DNA of 64,000 nucleotides, taken from contig MKUZ01000009.1 in the NCBI GenBank assembly GCA_001899065.1, positions 186,001 through 250,000 on the forward strand, in the 5' to 3' direction. Shown here in pieces: positions 17,998 to 26,178 of this stretch (the first letter of the stretch is position 1; the number at the start of each line of letters is the position of its first letter). Under the pieces are notes generated by a model. The model was not told the origin of the DNA. It was given only the letters and a program-made list of their open reading frames with translations, and searched no databases. Made by a program: the position numbers and the translations under genes. Origin of the DNA: Devosia sp. 66-22 (GTDB lineage Bacteria > Pseudomonadota > Alphaproteobacteria > Rhizobiales > Devosiaceae).

Positions 17998-18783
17998 TCA
18001 GTCGACCTGCGCCCCGCCCGTGGCGTTCGCCATCGTCGCCGTCATGCCCGCCGTATAGTCCGAGGCCAGCATCACGGCGGCATTGGCGACCTGCGCCAGC
18101 GGCGTGATGTAGCGCAGCGGCGTGTCCTTGGCGAACAGCGCGTGGACCTCGTCGAACGTCATCTTCCACTCGTCGGCGCGCAACTGCCACGCTTCGCGCA
18201 CGCCCGGGGCATCGGGCGAGCCCGGCGAGCGCACCCAGTTGACCCGGACGCCTTTGGGGCCGTTCTCGACCGCCAGCATGCGCAGGAAATGCTCCACCGC
18301 GGCGCAGGCGACACCGAACCCGCCGGTATGGGGGAAGGCCTGCCGGCCGGCATTGGCGGTGATCCCGACGATCGCGCCGCCGCCCGTCTCGGCCATGTGG
18401 CAGGCCAGCGCCGTGCCGGTGTGGAACCATGTCGTCAGCCCGTTGCGCACCGGGCGGATGAAGCGTTCGAGGTCCATGTCGGCAACGTGCTGGCCCTGCG
18501 TGTCGCCCCATTCGACGCCGTTGAACATCACCTTGACCGGCCCCGCTTCCTTGACGATGCCGGCAAGGTGCGCCGCCACCGCGTCCCTGTCGCTCGCATC
18601 GACCGGCGCCACCTCGACCCTGCCGCCGGCGTCGCGGATATCGCGCGCGACCGCCTCCAGCGGCTCGACGCGCCGTGCCGCGATGAACACGCGGGCGCCT
18701 TCGCGCGCGAAAGCCCGGGCGACGGCGCCGCCGACCGCGCCGCTGCCGCCATAGACGATGGCCGTCTTCCCCTCGAGCAGCAT
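17998..18783 (-). CDS. short-chain dehydrogenase-like protein with altered active site
   Basis: Rossmann-fold SDR protein of 261 residues. The N-terminal nucleotide loop reads YGGSGAVGGAVARAF instead of the usual TGxxxGxG. Where classical SDRs have Tyr-x-x-x-Lys, this protein reads GGFGVACAAVEHF, so Tyr is replaced by Phe and Lys by Cys. I recall other SDR-like proteins with this same GGFGVACAA stretch, so it may be a subfamily trait, but standard SDR catalysis is unlikely. It is last in the operon ArsR-SRPBCC-GyrI-like-SDR, three bases after the GyrI-like gene. Function unknown. Confidence 0.88.
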   Translation of the reverse strand: MLLEGKTAIVYGGSGAVGGAVARAFAREGARVFIAARRVEPLEAVARDIRDAGGRVEVAPVDASDRDAVAAHLAGIVKEAGPVKVMFNGVEWGDTQGQHVADMDLERFIRPVRNGLTTWFHTGTALACHMAETGGGAIVGITANAGRQAFPHTGGFGVACAAVEHFLRMLAVENGPKGVRVNWVRSPGSPDAPGVREAWQLRADEWKMTFDEVHALFAKDTPLRYITPLAQVANAAVMLASDYTAGMTATMANATGGAQVD

Positions 18784-18786
18784 GGT

Positions 18787-19278
18787 TCAGCCCTTCGCCT
18801 TGATCCAGATTTCGGTTTCGAATTTGTTCGGATCGGGCTCGTCCATCGGGCCGTTATTGTAGATCTCGAAGCGCGACGCGAAGCGTTCGCCATCCGGTCC
18901 CCCGGTGGAATCCCACTCCACTCCGACCAGCCGCGCCCAGCCGATCACCACCGCCGTCGCCTGTTCGAGGTCCTCATAGGGTCCCACATAGGTGACAGTG
19001 ACGTACTTGCCCGCCGGCAGCACGCCCGGCTTCACGCTGTCATTGCCGGCGACCGGCGCGGGCGTCACGAAGCCGAACTGCATTTCGAGCCGCGGCATGT
19101 CGATGACGTCGTATTTGAACAGCGCCGGACCGAAATCCTTGACGCCGGCGCCGTCGAGATATCCCGCCGCCGCGTCCATGCGTGGGCCGATCGCGTCACC
19201 GAAGGGAATGCGCACCTCGGCGGCGACCGCAGCGTAGTGCGTCGCCTGGCGCTCGACGATCCTGGGCAGTGTCAGCAT
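18787..19278 (-). CDS. GyrI-like small-molecule-binding domain protein
   Basis: A 163-residue protein with the SHS2-type fold of GyrI/AraC effector-binding domains (VERQATHYAAVAAEVRIP at the start, and YVTVTYVGPYEDLEQA plus ETEIWIKAKG near the end). Such domains bind small hydrophobic or cationic molecules and sometimes hydrolyse them. The ATG at 19278 overlaps the stop of the SRPBCC gene in an ATGA, so translation is coupled. It belongs to a four-gene operon controlled, presumably, by the ArsR gene at its head. Confidence 0.85.
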   Translation of the reverse strand: MLTLPRIVERQATHYAAVAAEVRIPFGDAIGPRMDAAAGYLDGAGVKDFGPALFKYDVIDMPRLEMQFGFVTPAPVAGNDSVKPGVLPAGKYVTVTYVGPYEDLEQATAVVIGWARLVGVEWDSTGGPDGERFASRFEIYNNGPMDEPDPNKFETEIWIKAKG

Positions 19279-19787
19279 CAGTAATCTCCCGGTTGTCTTG
19301 GTTGACCCACAACGACGCCTCCCGCGTCGCGCACCTTGCACACGTAGCTCGCGAGGATGCTGAGCGTGCTGGTCCAGCCATAGCCGTGGCCATCGCGCTC
19401 GCCGACCGAAAGGAAGGGCGCCTGCCGGAAATGCATGCGCGTTCCCTCGCCTTCGGCCTCGAAGTCCATCTCGACCAGCATCCGGAGGCCGTCGAAATCG
19501 TTGATGTAGGTGAAGCAGAGCCGGCGCGGTTCATCGATCTCGGTGAACACGCCATGCACCGGGTGCTCGAAACCGTCCGCGCGCGCCATCGTCACGCGCC
19601 AGACCCCGCCGACCCGGAAGTCGACCTCGCAACGCGTCGGGCCCATGCCGCTCGGGCCCCACCAGCGGACGCGATGCTCGGGCTCCGCCCACAGGCGGAA
19701 CACCAGTGCCGGTGGCGCATCGAAGCTGCGGCTGAGCAGCAGCACCTCGTCCTCGACGCGCCGCTCGACCTTACTGGCGAGGGCCAT
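19278..19787 (-). CDS. SRPBCC (AHSA1-type) ligand-binding domain protein
   Basis: A 169-residue START/Bet v1-like protein. Family hallmarks are SRSFDAPPALVFRLWAEPEH near residue 15, WWGPSGM, the GGVWRVTM strand and HGVFTEIDEPRRL. AHSA1-type proteins bind lipophilic ligands in a deep pocket. Encoded directly after an ArsR regulator, a pairing common across bacteria, where the regulator represses both. Its ATG at 19787 lies inside the last codons of the ArsR gene (17-base overlap). Confidence 0.9.
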   Translation of the reverse strand: MALASKVERRVEDEVLLLSRSFDAPPALVFRLWAEPEHRVRWWGPSGMGPTRCEVDFRVGGVWRVTMARADGFEHPVHGVFTEIDEPRRLCFTYINDFDGLRMLVEMDFEAEGEGTRMHFRQAPFLSVGERDGHGYGWTSTLSILASYVCKVRDAGGVVVGQPRQPGDY

Positions 19788-20133
19788 TGGGCTTCCCTTT
19801 CTGGATCTGCGCGAGATAGGCGTCCATGCGGTCGAACTTGCCCTGCCAGAGCCTGCGATAGGCACCGACCCAGCCGTCGAGCTGTTCGAGCGCCGCCGTC
19901 TCGATCCGGCATGGCCGCCATTGCGCGTCGCGTCCGCGGCTGATCAGCCCCGCCTTCTCGAGCACCTTGAGGTGCCGCGAAATCGCCGGCAGGCTGATGG
20001 CGAACGGCTCGGCCAGCTCGAGCACCGTCGCTTCCCCGGTCGACAGCCGCTCCAGGATCGCCCGCCGCGTCGGATCGGCGAGCGCCGCAAATGTCGCCGT
20101 CAGCGGATCGGCTTGCATGGAATTTCGCACCAT
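19771..20133 (-). CDS. ArsR-family winged-helix regulator
   Basis: A 120-residue repressor-type protein. The winged helix spans about residues 10-85, with FAALADPTRRAILERLSTGE and the recognition helix LPAISRHLKVLEKAGLI. No ArsR-type metal-binding cysteine motif is visible, which agrees with the metal-independent subgroup that is encoded with SRPBCC proteins. Start at 20133; an ATG at 20118 is also in frame. Neither has a clear ribosome-binding site, so the mRNA may be leaderless. Probably autoregulates through the repeats at 20134-20158. Confidence 0.92.
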   Translation of the reverse strand: MVRNSMQADPLTATFAALADPTRRAILERLSTGEATVLELAEPFAISLPAISRHLKVLEKAGLISRGRDAQWRPCRIETAALEQLDGWVGAYRRLWQGKFDRMDAYLAQIQKGKPNGPRQ

Positions 20134-20158
20134 CGTTAAATAACACGTACGTTAAATA
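20134..20158 (-). promoter_or_regulatory. direct-repeat candidate operator of the ArsR operon
   Basis: Two copies of CGTTAAATA (20134-20142 and 20150-20158) lie immediately upstream of the ArsR start, 16 bases apart, with the self-complementary ACGTACGT at their junction. Spacing of about 1.5 helical turns and position at the gene start fit a repressor site overlapping the promoter. Confidence 0.5.
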
Positions 20159-20321
20159 TGAAGGCCGGACACGCGTCAAGCCCGGCGCTGTGGGAAACAT
20201 GGCGCAGATGCGGCGGCACCGCGCCCAAGCTGTGAAGAAAACCTTTACAGCGCCCTAGAGCCCTGTTTTTGATGCCGAAAGCGGACTTGAATGGTCCCGC
20301 GTGCTTCTTGGGATCTCAGTG

Positions 20322-22993
20322 ATGTCTAGGTTCGTCCGCCCGCTTTTCGCGCTGCTCCTGCTGTTCGCCGGCGCTCTGCCGACTGCCGCCTTCGCGCAGG
20401 AGGCGGACCTCTCGGTGGTGATCGCCGACCAGAGCGCCTACAGCGTCGATCGCGGCGACACGCTGACCTTCTCCATCACCGTCATCAATGGCGGCCCCGA
20501 CGCCACGGTGGCGACGCTGACGAACCAGTTGGTGACGTCCGATCTCACGGCGACGAGCCTTTCGGGACCGGGCGCGACCTGCACCCTGGGCACGCTGCAA
20601 TGCACGATGGCGCTTGGCGACGGCGAAAGCACCGTCATCACCCTCGTCACCGACGTGTCGATGGCCGCCAGCCTCGGCGCCTTCCCCGGCATCAAGGCCT
20701 TCGTGACGGGCACCACATACGACCCATCGACCGACGAGGGCAACGAAGCCTCGGCCTTCGCGCTCGTCAACGGCGCCGCAATCGCGGACCTGGGCGTCAG
20801 CGTCTCCGGGCCCTCGGGCATCGAGGCGGGCCACACCGGAACCTTCACCGCCGAGCTGGTCAATGCCGGCCCCGCCGATGCGAGCGGCGTCTCGTTCAAC
20901 CTCGTGATCGACGCCCCGGATCGGCAGCACGATCGGAAGCGTCTCCCACTCCAGGCGGCTGGAGCTGCGCCGGCAGCAACTGCACCATCGCAACCATGCC
21001 GGCCGGTGCCACGGCGTCCTTCACCGTCGACGTGACGGTCGTCGGGGCCGCCCCGATCGGCACCGAACTCGCGGCCACGACGTGGGCCACACAGACGAGC
21101 ACCGACAACAATTCCGAGAACGACAGCTCGCGGATTTCGGCCTATGTGGTCGGCCCCGCGACCGCCACCGCGCTGTCGGCGACGCCGTCCGATCCGCTCG
21201 TCGGCGATACGGTGACCCTCTCGGCCACGGTCACCCCGACATCGGGCGGCCCGGTCAACTCAGGCACCGTGACGTTCTACGACACCGGCTGGGTTCCCCT
21301 CGCGACGGTGAACGTCTCCCCGACGGGCACCGCGACCCTGACGACCTCCACCCTCGCGGCCGGAGCGCACGACCTCGTTGCCATCTATACCGGCCTCTTC
21401 GGCCAGTTCCAGGACTCGACCTCGTCGGCGCAGACGGTGACCGTGCACAAGCACGACACCACCACGACGCTGGCGACCTCGCCCAATCCCGTTGTCTTCG
21501 GCGAAACCGTCACCCTGACGGCGACGGTGGCCGGCAGTGGCGGCGGAACGCCCACCGGCACCGTCACCTTCTACGACGGCGGAACCGTCCTCGGCACGGT
21601 CGCCCTCTCGGGCAGCACGGCGACCTTTGCAACCGACGCGCTGGGCACCGGCGACCACAATCTCACCGCCAGCTATGGCGGCGACGACCGCTTCGCGATC
21701 AGCAGCTCGGCCGGCATCGTCCAGACCACCTCCCCCGCGCCCAGCGGCATCACCCTCGCCTCCTCGGTCAATCCGAGTGTGATCGGCACCTCGGTGACCT
21801 TCAGCGTCACCGTCGCCAGCACGTCCGGCACGCCCACCGGCAGCGTCACCTTCTATGACGGCGCGGCGGCCATTGGTACCGCAACGCTCAGCGCCGGCCA
21901 CGCCAGCCTCGCCACGCCCGACCTGACGCTTGGCGAGCACGCCATCACCGCCGTCTATGGCGGCGACACGAACTTCGTGGGCAGTAGCTCCGCTGTCCTC
22001 ACGCAGCAGGTGCTGGTCGACACGGCGGCCGTCGAGGCGGTGTTCAACAAGCTCACTGAAGACTTCGTGGGTGTGCGCGGCAAGCTCCTCTCCTCCAACA
22101 TCAAGCCCCCTGGGCTCCAGGGCGGCCAGGGCACCGGCGCCAGCTTCGGCGGCTCCGCCGAGACACCCGAGCTCAACTTCGCCATGAGCAGCCGCTCGCT
22201 CACCGGCGCGGGCAGCGCCGCGGAGAGCCTCGCTCTGGGCGAGGTCGCGGACGCGCCGTTCGGCTTCTGGATCGACGGCACACTGGCACTGCATCAGCGG
22301 CCGGGCGCGGGCGGCCAGTTCGCGCTCATCGGCATGGGCGCCGACTATCTGGTCAGCGAATCCCTCCTGGCGGGCGTGGCGCTCTATCTCGACTACATGA
22401 CCGACACGACCAGTGCCGGTGACGTCGTCGGGCGCGGTGCATTGGTCGGCCCCTACATCTCGGCGGAGCTGGCGGATGGCCTGTTCTTCGACGCGAGCTT
22501 CCTCGTCGGCCGCTCCTGGAACGATGCGCATGCCGAGCTGTTCGGCGCCGATTTCTCGGGCAGCTTCGCCACCACCCGCTGGATGCTCAATTCGAGCCTG
22601 AGGGGGGACATCGACCTCGGCGAGTTCCAGCTCCGGCCCGACGTGTCGGTGGCCGCCGCCAGCGAAACGTCCGACGCCTACACGGTCACCGGCGGCGGTG
22701 CCTCCGTCGTCATCGGCGCCGTGACCGTCGAGACCCTGCGCATCAGCGCCGGGACCACCATTTCGCGTGCCTTCGAGTTGGGCAACGGCCTCACCCTGAC
22801 GCCGTCTCTCGGCGTCCGGCTGGGCAGCGCCGCCGATGGCGCCGTGGTGTTCGACAACGTGTTCGGCGCGCTCACGGGCGGCTTCACCCTTGCGAGCGAC
22901 AACTGGAAGGTCACCGGCGAAGCCCAGCTCAATGGCGACAGCGCGGGGCTGCGGTCCCAGTCGGTCAGCCTCGGGGTCGGCGGGCGCTTCTAG
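20322..22993 (+). pseudogene. frameshifted Ig-repeat autotransporter-type outer membrane protein
   Basis: One long surface protein split between reading frames. A signal peptide (residues 1-28, ending AAFAQ) leads two DUF11/CARDB-like repeats, then three bacterial Ig-like repeats with the TVTFYDGG signature (about 21170-21450, 21460-21730, 21750-22010), a helical linker, and an autotransporter-type beta-barrel (about 22240-22993) ending in the expected C-terminal Phe. The frame breaks within the second DUF11 repeat: up to CCCC at 20914-20917 one frame gives sense, a short second frame (GSTIGSVS) carries to CCC at 20945-20947, and a third frame continues to the stop. Two one-base insertions in C runs explain this. 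It is either a genuine pseudogene or a consensus error. The ATG at 20322 was preferred to a GTG at 20301. Confidence 0.82.
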
Positions 22994-23002
22994 CGGCGGG
23001 CG

Positions 23003-23431
23003 CTACTGCGCCGGCTGCTCGGCGGCCGAAGCGGCGGCGGTGTTCTGGTCCGGCGGCGGGGTGTCGGACTGCTGCTTACAGTCGACCAGCCAGATATCGT
23101 AGACCGGATGGTCGATGGCGTTGAGCGCCGGGCTGTCGGCGAACATCCAGCCGGTAAAGATGCGCTGGCTGCCGCCCTTGAGCGACACCTGGTCGACCTC
23201 GAGGAACACGCTGGTGCGCTGCGTCTCGGTGGGCGGCCGCGTGTAGCAGACGCGCGGCGTCAGCTGCAGCGCGCCGAACTGCACCGTCTCGTCGATATAG
23301 ACGTCGAAACTGGTGATGCGGCCGGTGATCTTGTCGAGCCCGGAGAACGCCGCGATGGGGTTGGACAGCGTCTCGGCCGCCGCGGGCGTCGCCAGCCACA
23401 GGGCCGCGAGCAGGGGCGCTAGGGCGCGCAT
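23003..23431 (-). CDS. DUF2155-family exported protein
   Basis: A 142-residue secreted protein. The signal peptide ends at TPAAAET near residue 20. The DUF2155 domain covers about residues 25-125 with the conserved LDKITGRITSFDVYIDETVQFG, RVCYTRPPTE and IFTGWMFADSPALNAIDHPVYD segments and two Cys. A Gln/Ala-rich tail follows. Function is unknown; it is typically encoded next to the NDUFA12 gene in alphaproteobacteria, as here (13-base gap, same direction), which suggests but does not show a link to envelope or respiratory complex biogenesis. Confidence 0.92.
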   Translation of the reverse strand: MRALAPLLAALWLATPAAAETLSNPIAAFSGLDKITGRITSFDVYIDETVQFGALQLTPRVCYTRPPTETQRTSVFLEVDQVSLKGGSQRIFTGWMFADSPALNAIDHPVYDIWLVDCKQQSDTPPPDQNTAAASAAEQPAQ

Positions 23432-23444
23432 GCGACGACCCCGG

Positions 23445-23858
23445 TTATTCGGGCGACCAGGCGTCGTAGTCGCCGGTAACGCGCGGGCGCTCGCCCTTGT
23501 TGAGCAGGCTGCCGTCCGGCCGATAGGCCAGCACCGTCCCGGTGTAGTTCGGCTGATGCGGCTGTTCCCAGTCGCGCGGCGTGTAGGCGGCCGGGACCTC
23601 GTTGGTCCGGTAGTGCATCCAGCCGTACCAGCCGGGCGGGATCGAGGTGGGGTCGGCGTAGCCGACATTGAACAGCACCATCCGCCGTTCCATGCCGTGC
23701 GGCCCGTTGGGCGTCTTGGAGCGGTAGTAGCGGTTGCCGAACTCGTCGCAGCCCACGAACACGCCCTGCGTCGCCACCCAGAGCCGCGTTCCCCACGTAT
23801 TTCCCCGCCACCAGGCGAAGATCTCGATGAGGAAGTCCTTGAAGCCGCCATATGCCAT
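23445..23858 (-). CDS. NADH:ubiquinone oxidoreductase accessory subunit, NDUFA12 family
   Basis: A 137-residue homologue of the mitochondrial complex I 17.2-kDa subunit, an accessory subunit that alphaproteobacteria share with mitochondria. Recognisable segments are WGTRLWVATQGVFVGCDEFG near the N-terminus, RYYRSK, RRMVLFNVGYADPTSIPPGW, the central GWMHYRTNEVP and WEQPHQPNYTGT. It is expected on the matrix-arm (cytoplasmic) side of complex I. First gene of a two-gene unit with DUF2155. It supports an alphaproteobacterial source. Confidence 0.95.
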   Translation of the reverse strand: MAYGGFKDFLIEIFAWWRGNTWGTRLWVATQGVFVGCDEFGNRYYRSKTPNGPHGMERRMVLFNVGYADPTSIPPGWYGWMHYRTNEVPAAYTPRDWEQPHQPNYTGTVLAYRPDGSLLNKGERPRVTGDYDAWSPE

Positions 23859-23928
23859 TCGTGCCGGAATCCTTGAAGTCCAGTTCCCCTGCCCTTAGCA
23901 CCTGAACTGTGGCGGGGCTAGGGCCCGT

Positions 23929-26178
23929 CTAGTTGCCCAGCAGCGTGTCGATCTCGGCGATCCGGCCGCGGAAATAGGCATCGTCGTCGGCGCTGAGCGG
24001 GCCGTAGACCGCATTGGCGTCCGCGAAGCGCTGCCGGGCTTCCTCGAGCCCTTCGCGGGTGGGATCGAGCTGCGCAATTTCCATCAGCGCAAATCCCAGG
24101 ATCGCGCTCGTCTGGGCGAAATTGTCCGGCGACGATTCCGGTGTGAAGACATCGAGCGCGGCCCGATAGGCAGCCGCCCCCTCCCGCAGCAGCCCGAGGT
24201 CGCCCGTCATCACGCCGTAAGTCTTGAGCGCCAGCCCCAGATTGCGCTGCGTGAGGGCCCAGGGCAGCGGCGCGGCCTCCCGGCTGCGGACTTCGAGCGT
24301 ATTGCGGAACGCGGCGACGCCCTCGGCGAACAGGTCCGGATCGCCCGTCCGAGCCGCCAGGGAGGAGAGCGCGCTGCCGAGGTTGTCATTTGCCGCCGCC
24401 CAGTCGAGGGGCGCGGCGGCGCGGGTGCGGATTTCGAGCGCCAGGCGGAACGCCTCGATCGCCGCTTCGAGCGTTTCCGTGCCCTGTTCGTGCTCACCGA
24501 TCCGCGCCAGCGCATTGCCCAAATTCATCTGTGCCGTCGCCCAGTCGGCCGGCCGCGTCTCGCGCGTCAGGATTTCGAGCGCCGCGCGATGCGCCTCAGC
24601 CGCCTGCAGGTAACGCGAGGGATCATTCTCGCGGTCGCCCAGCTTGTGCAGCACATTGCCCAGATTGCTCTGCGCCCGCGCCCAGTTGACCGGGTCGCTG
24701 GTCTCGAACACCGCCAGCGAGGCTTCGAGGGCCTGTGCGGACTCTTCGAGCGTGGCCGTGCCCGTCTCGTGTTCGCCGCGCTCCATCAGCACGACGCCCA
24801 GATTGTTGCTGTAACCGGCGGTCAGCGTCTCGTCCCAGCCCTCGACCTGCCCGATGGCCTTGCGCCACATCTCGGCCGAGCGCGCATAGTCGAAATTGAG
24901 TTCCGCAGTGATCGCGTGCTCGGCATAGGTCGCGCCGATCTGCAGCCGGTCTGCCCGCAGGTTCGCCTCGTTCTCGTCAACCGTCAGCTCCAGCGCATCG
25001 GCCCGCGCGCTCGCCTGCTCGCGGAAGCCGAGCGCAACGTCGATGGCGCCTTCGGCTTCGGCCTCGTCGGCAAGGTCCGACAGCCGCTTGAGCTCGACAT
25101 CGGAGATCGTTGCGCCGGTCCGGCTCTCCATCAGCGTCTTCAGCCGTTCGGCCCCGGCCTTGAGCTGCGCCTCGAGCTGGGCCGGATCGGCCGCGTCGAC
25201 GCCCAGCACCTTGAGCATGCCGTAAAGCGCGTCGAGCGGCACCCCCTCGGTGCTCGCGACCGCTTCGACATAGCGGCGCGTTGCTTCGGGCGCACTGGCG
25301 ATGGTCAGCAGCAATTGGCGGCGTCCGTCGCGGATCTGCGCCGCGTCGCCGCCCGCTTCCTCCACCGGCGTGCCGAACTGCAGCACGCGGCGCAGCGACG
25401 AGTTCACCCAGGGCAGTTGCTGCGCGCGGGTCTTGAGGTAGACCTCCTCGCTGACCATCGTCATCAGGTCCGCGAGCGAATAACCGCCCGCGGCAAAGTG
25501 CTTCACCAGCGCCGCGGCGTAGGGCGAATTGCCGCCCGGATCGCCGTCGAGGGCCGGCTGTCCGGGGCTCGCGGCAAAGCCAATCACCATGCCGAGGCTG
25601 TCGGCCGGCACGTCGGCGCGGCCGACGGGCGTTGGTCCCTTCACCGCTTCGAGGCCGGGGCCGCCCACCGGCAGCGCCGCGCCGCCGGGCAGTTCGATCA
25701 CCTGCCCCGCCGGAAACGCATCGGTACGGCAGGCATCGAGCAGCACGATGGTGACCGGTACGGTCTTTGCCAGCTCCGCCAGCAGCGCATCGACTGGAAC
25801 GAGACTCTGCCCGGCGCTGGCGGGCGTCGTCAGATCCGTATCGGTGGGCACGAGGTAGTTCTGCCCGCCCAGCTCCACGCCGTGGCCGGAATAGTAGACG
25901 AGCGCCACATCGGCATCGGCCGCGTCCTCGACGAACTCGGCGATCTCCTCACGCAGCTCGTCGGCATCGCCGTCCAGCACCCGGCTCACATCGAAGCCGA
26001 GATCGCCCAGCAGCTCATCCATCGCCCGCGCATCGCGTTCAGGATTGCCGAGGTCCGCGAGCTGCGCGTAATCGGTCTCGCCGATCACCAGCGCCACCCC
26101 GCGCAGCGGCTCCTGCGCCAGCACGGAGGTTGCGACGCCGGCCAGCAGCAGCGCCAGCAAAAGCCTGAGCCCGGTCAT
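23929..26178 (-). CDS. exported caspase-domain (C14) protein with TPR array
   Basis: A 749-residue protein with a signal peptide (about 1-21), a caspase-like peptidase domain (about 25-270) and a C-terminal helical region (about 430-749) with repeated LGNALARIG/NLGSALSSL/NLGLALKTYG TPR-type units. The catalytic dyad is His99 in YYSGHGVE and Cys150 in LLDACRTDAF, both in canonical contexts, so it looks active. It is the second of two tandem paralogues; its ATG overlaps the upstream stop in an ATGA. Prokaryotic metacaspase-like proteases are linked in other bacteria to stress, aggregation or programmed death, but no substrate is inferable here. Confidence 0.92.
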   Translation of the reverse strand: MTGLRLLLALLLAGVATSVLAQEPLRGVALVIGETDYAQLADLGNPERDARAMDELLGDLGFDVSRVLDGDADELREEIAEFVEDAADADVALVYYSGHGVELGGQNYLVPTDTDLTTPASAGQSLVPVDALLAELAKTVPVTIVLLDACRTDAFPAGQVIELPGGAALPVGGPGLEAVKGPTPVGRADVPADSLGMVIGFAASPGQPALDGDPGGNSPYAAALVKHFAAGGYSLADLMTMVSEEVYLKTRAQQLPWVNSSLRRVLQFGTPVEEAGGDAAQIRDGRRQLLLTIASAPEATRRYVEAVASTEGVPLDALYGMLKVLGVDAADPAQLEAQLKAGAERLKTLMESRTGATISDVELKRLSDLADEAEAEGAIDVALGFREQASARADALELTVDENEANLRADRLQIGATYAEHAITAELNFDYARSAEMWRKAIGQVEGWDETLTAGYSNNLGVVLMERGEHETGTATLEESAQALEASLAVFETSDPVNWARAQSNLGNVLHKLGDRENDPSRYLQAAEAHRAALEILTRETRPADWATAQMNLGNALARIGEHEQGTETLEAAIEAFRLALEIRTRAAAPLDWAAANDNLGSALSSLAARTGDPDLFAEGVAAFRNTLEVRSREAAPLPWALTQRNLGLALKTYGVMTGDLGLLREGAAAYRAALDVFTPESSPDNFAQTSAILGFALMEIAQLDPTREGLEEARQRFADANAVYGPLSADDDAYFRGRIAEIDTLLGN

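Noticed and set aside
21170-22010. Tandem DNA repeats suggesting a CRISPR or satellite array
   Set aside because: The periodicity is protein-level (Ig-like domains of ~90 residues); DNA identity between units is too low for such an array.
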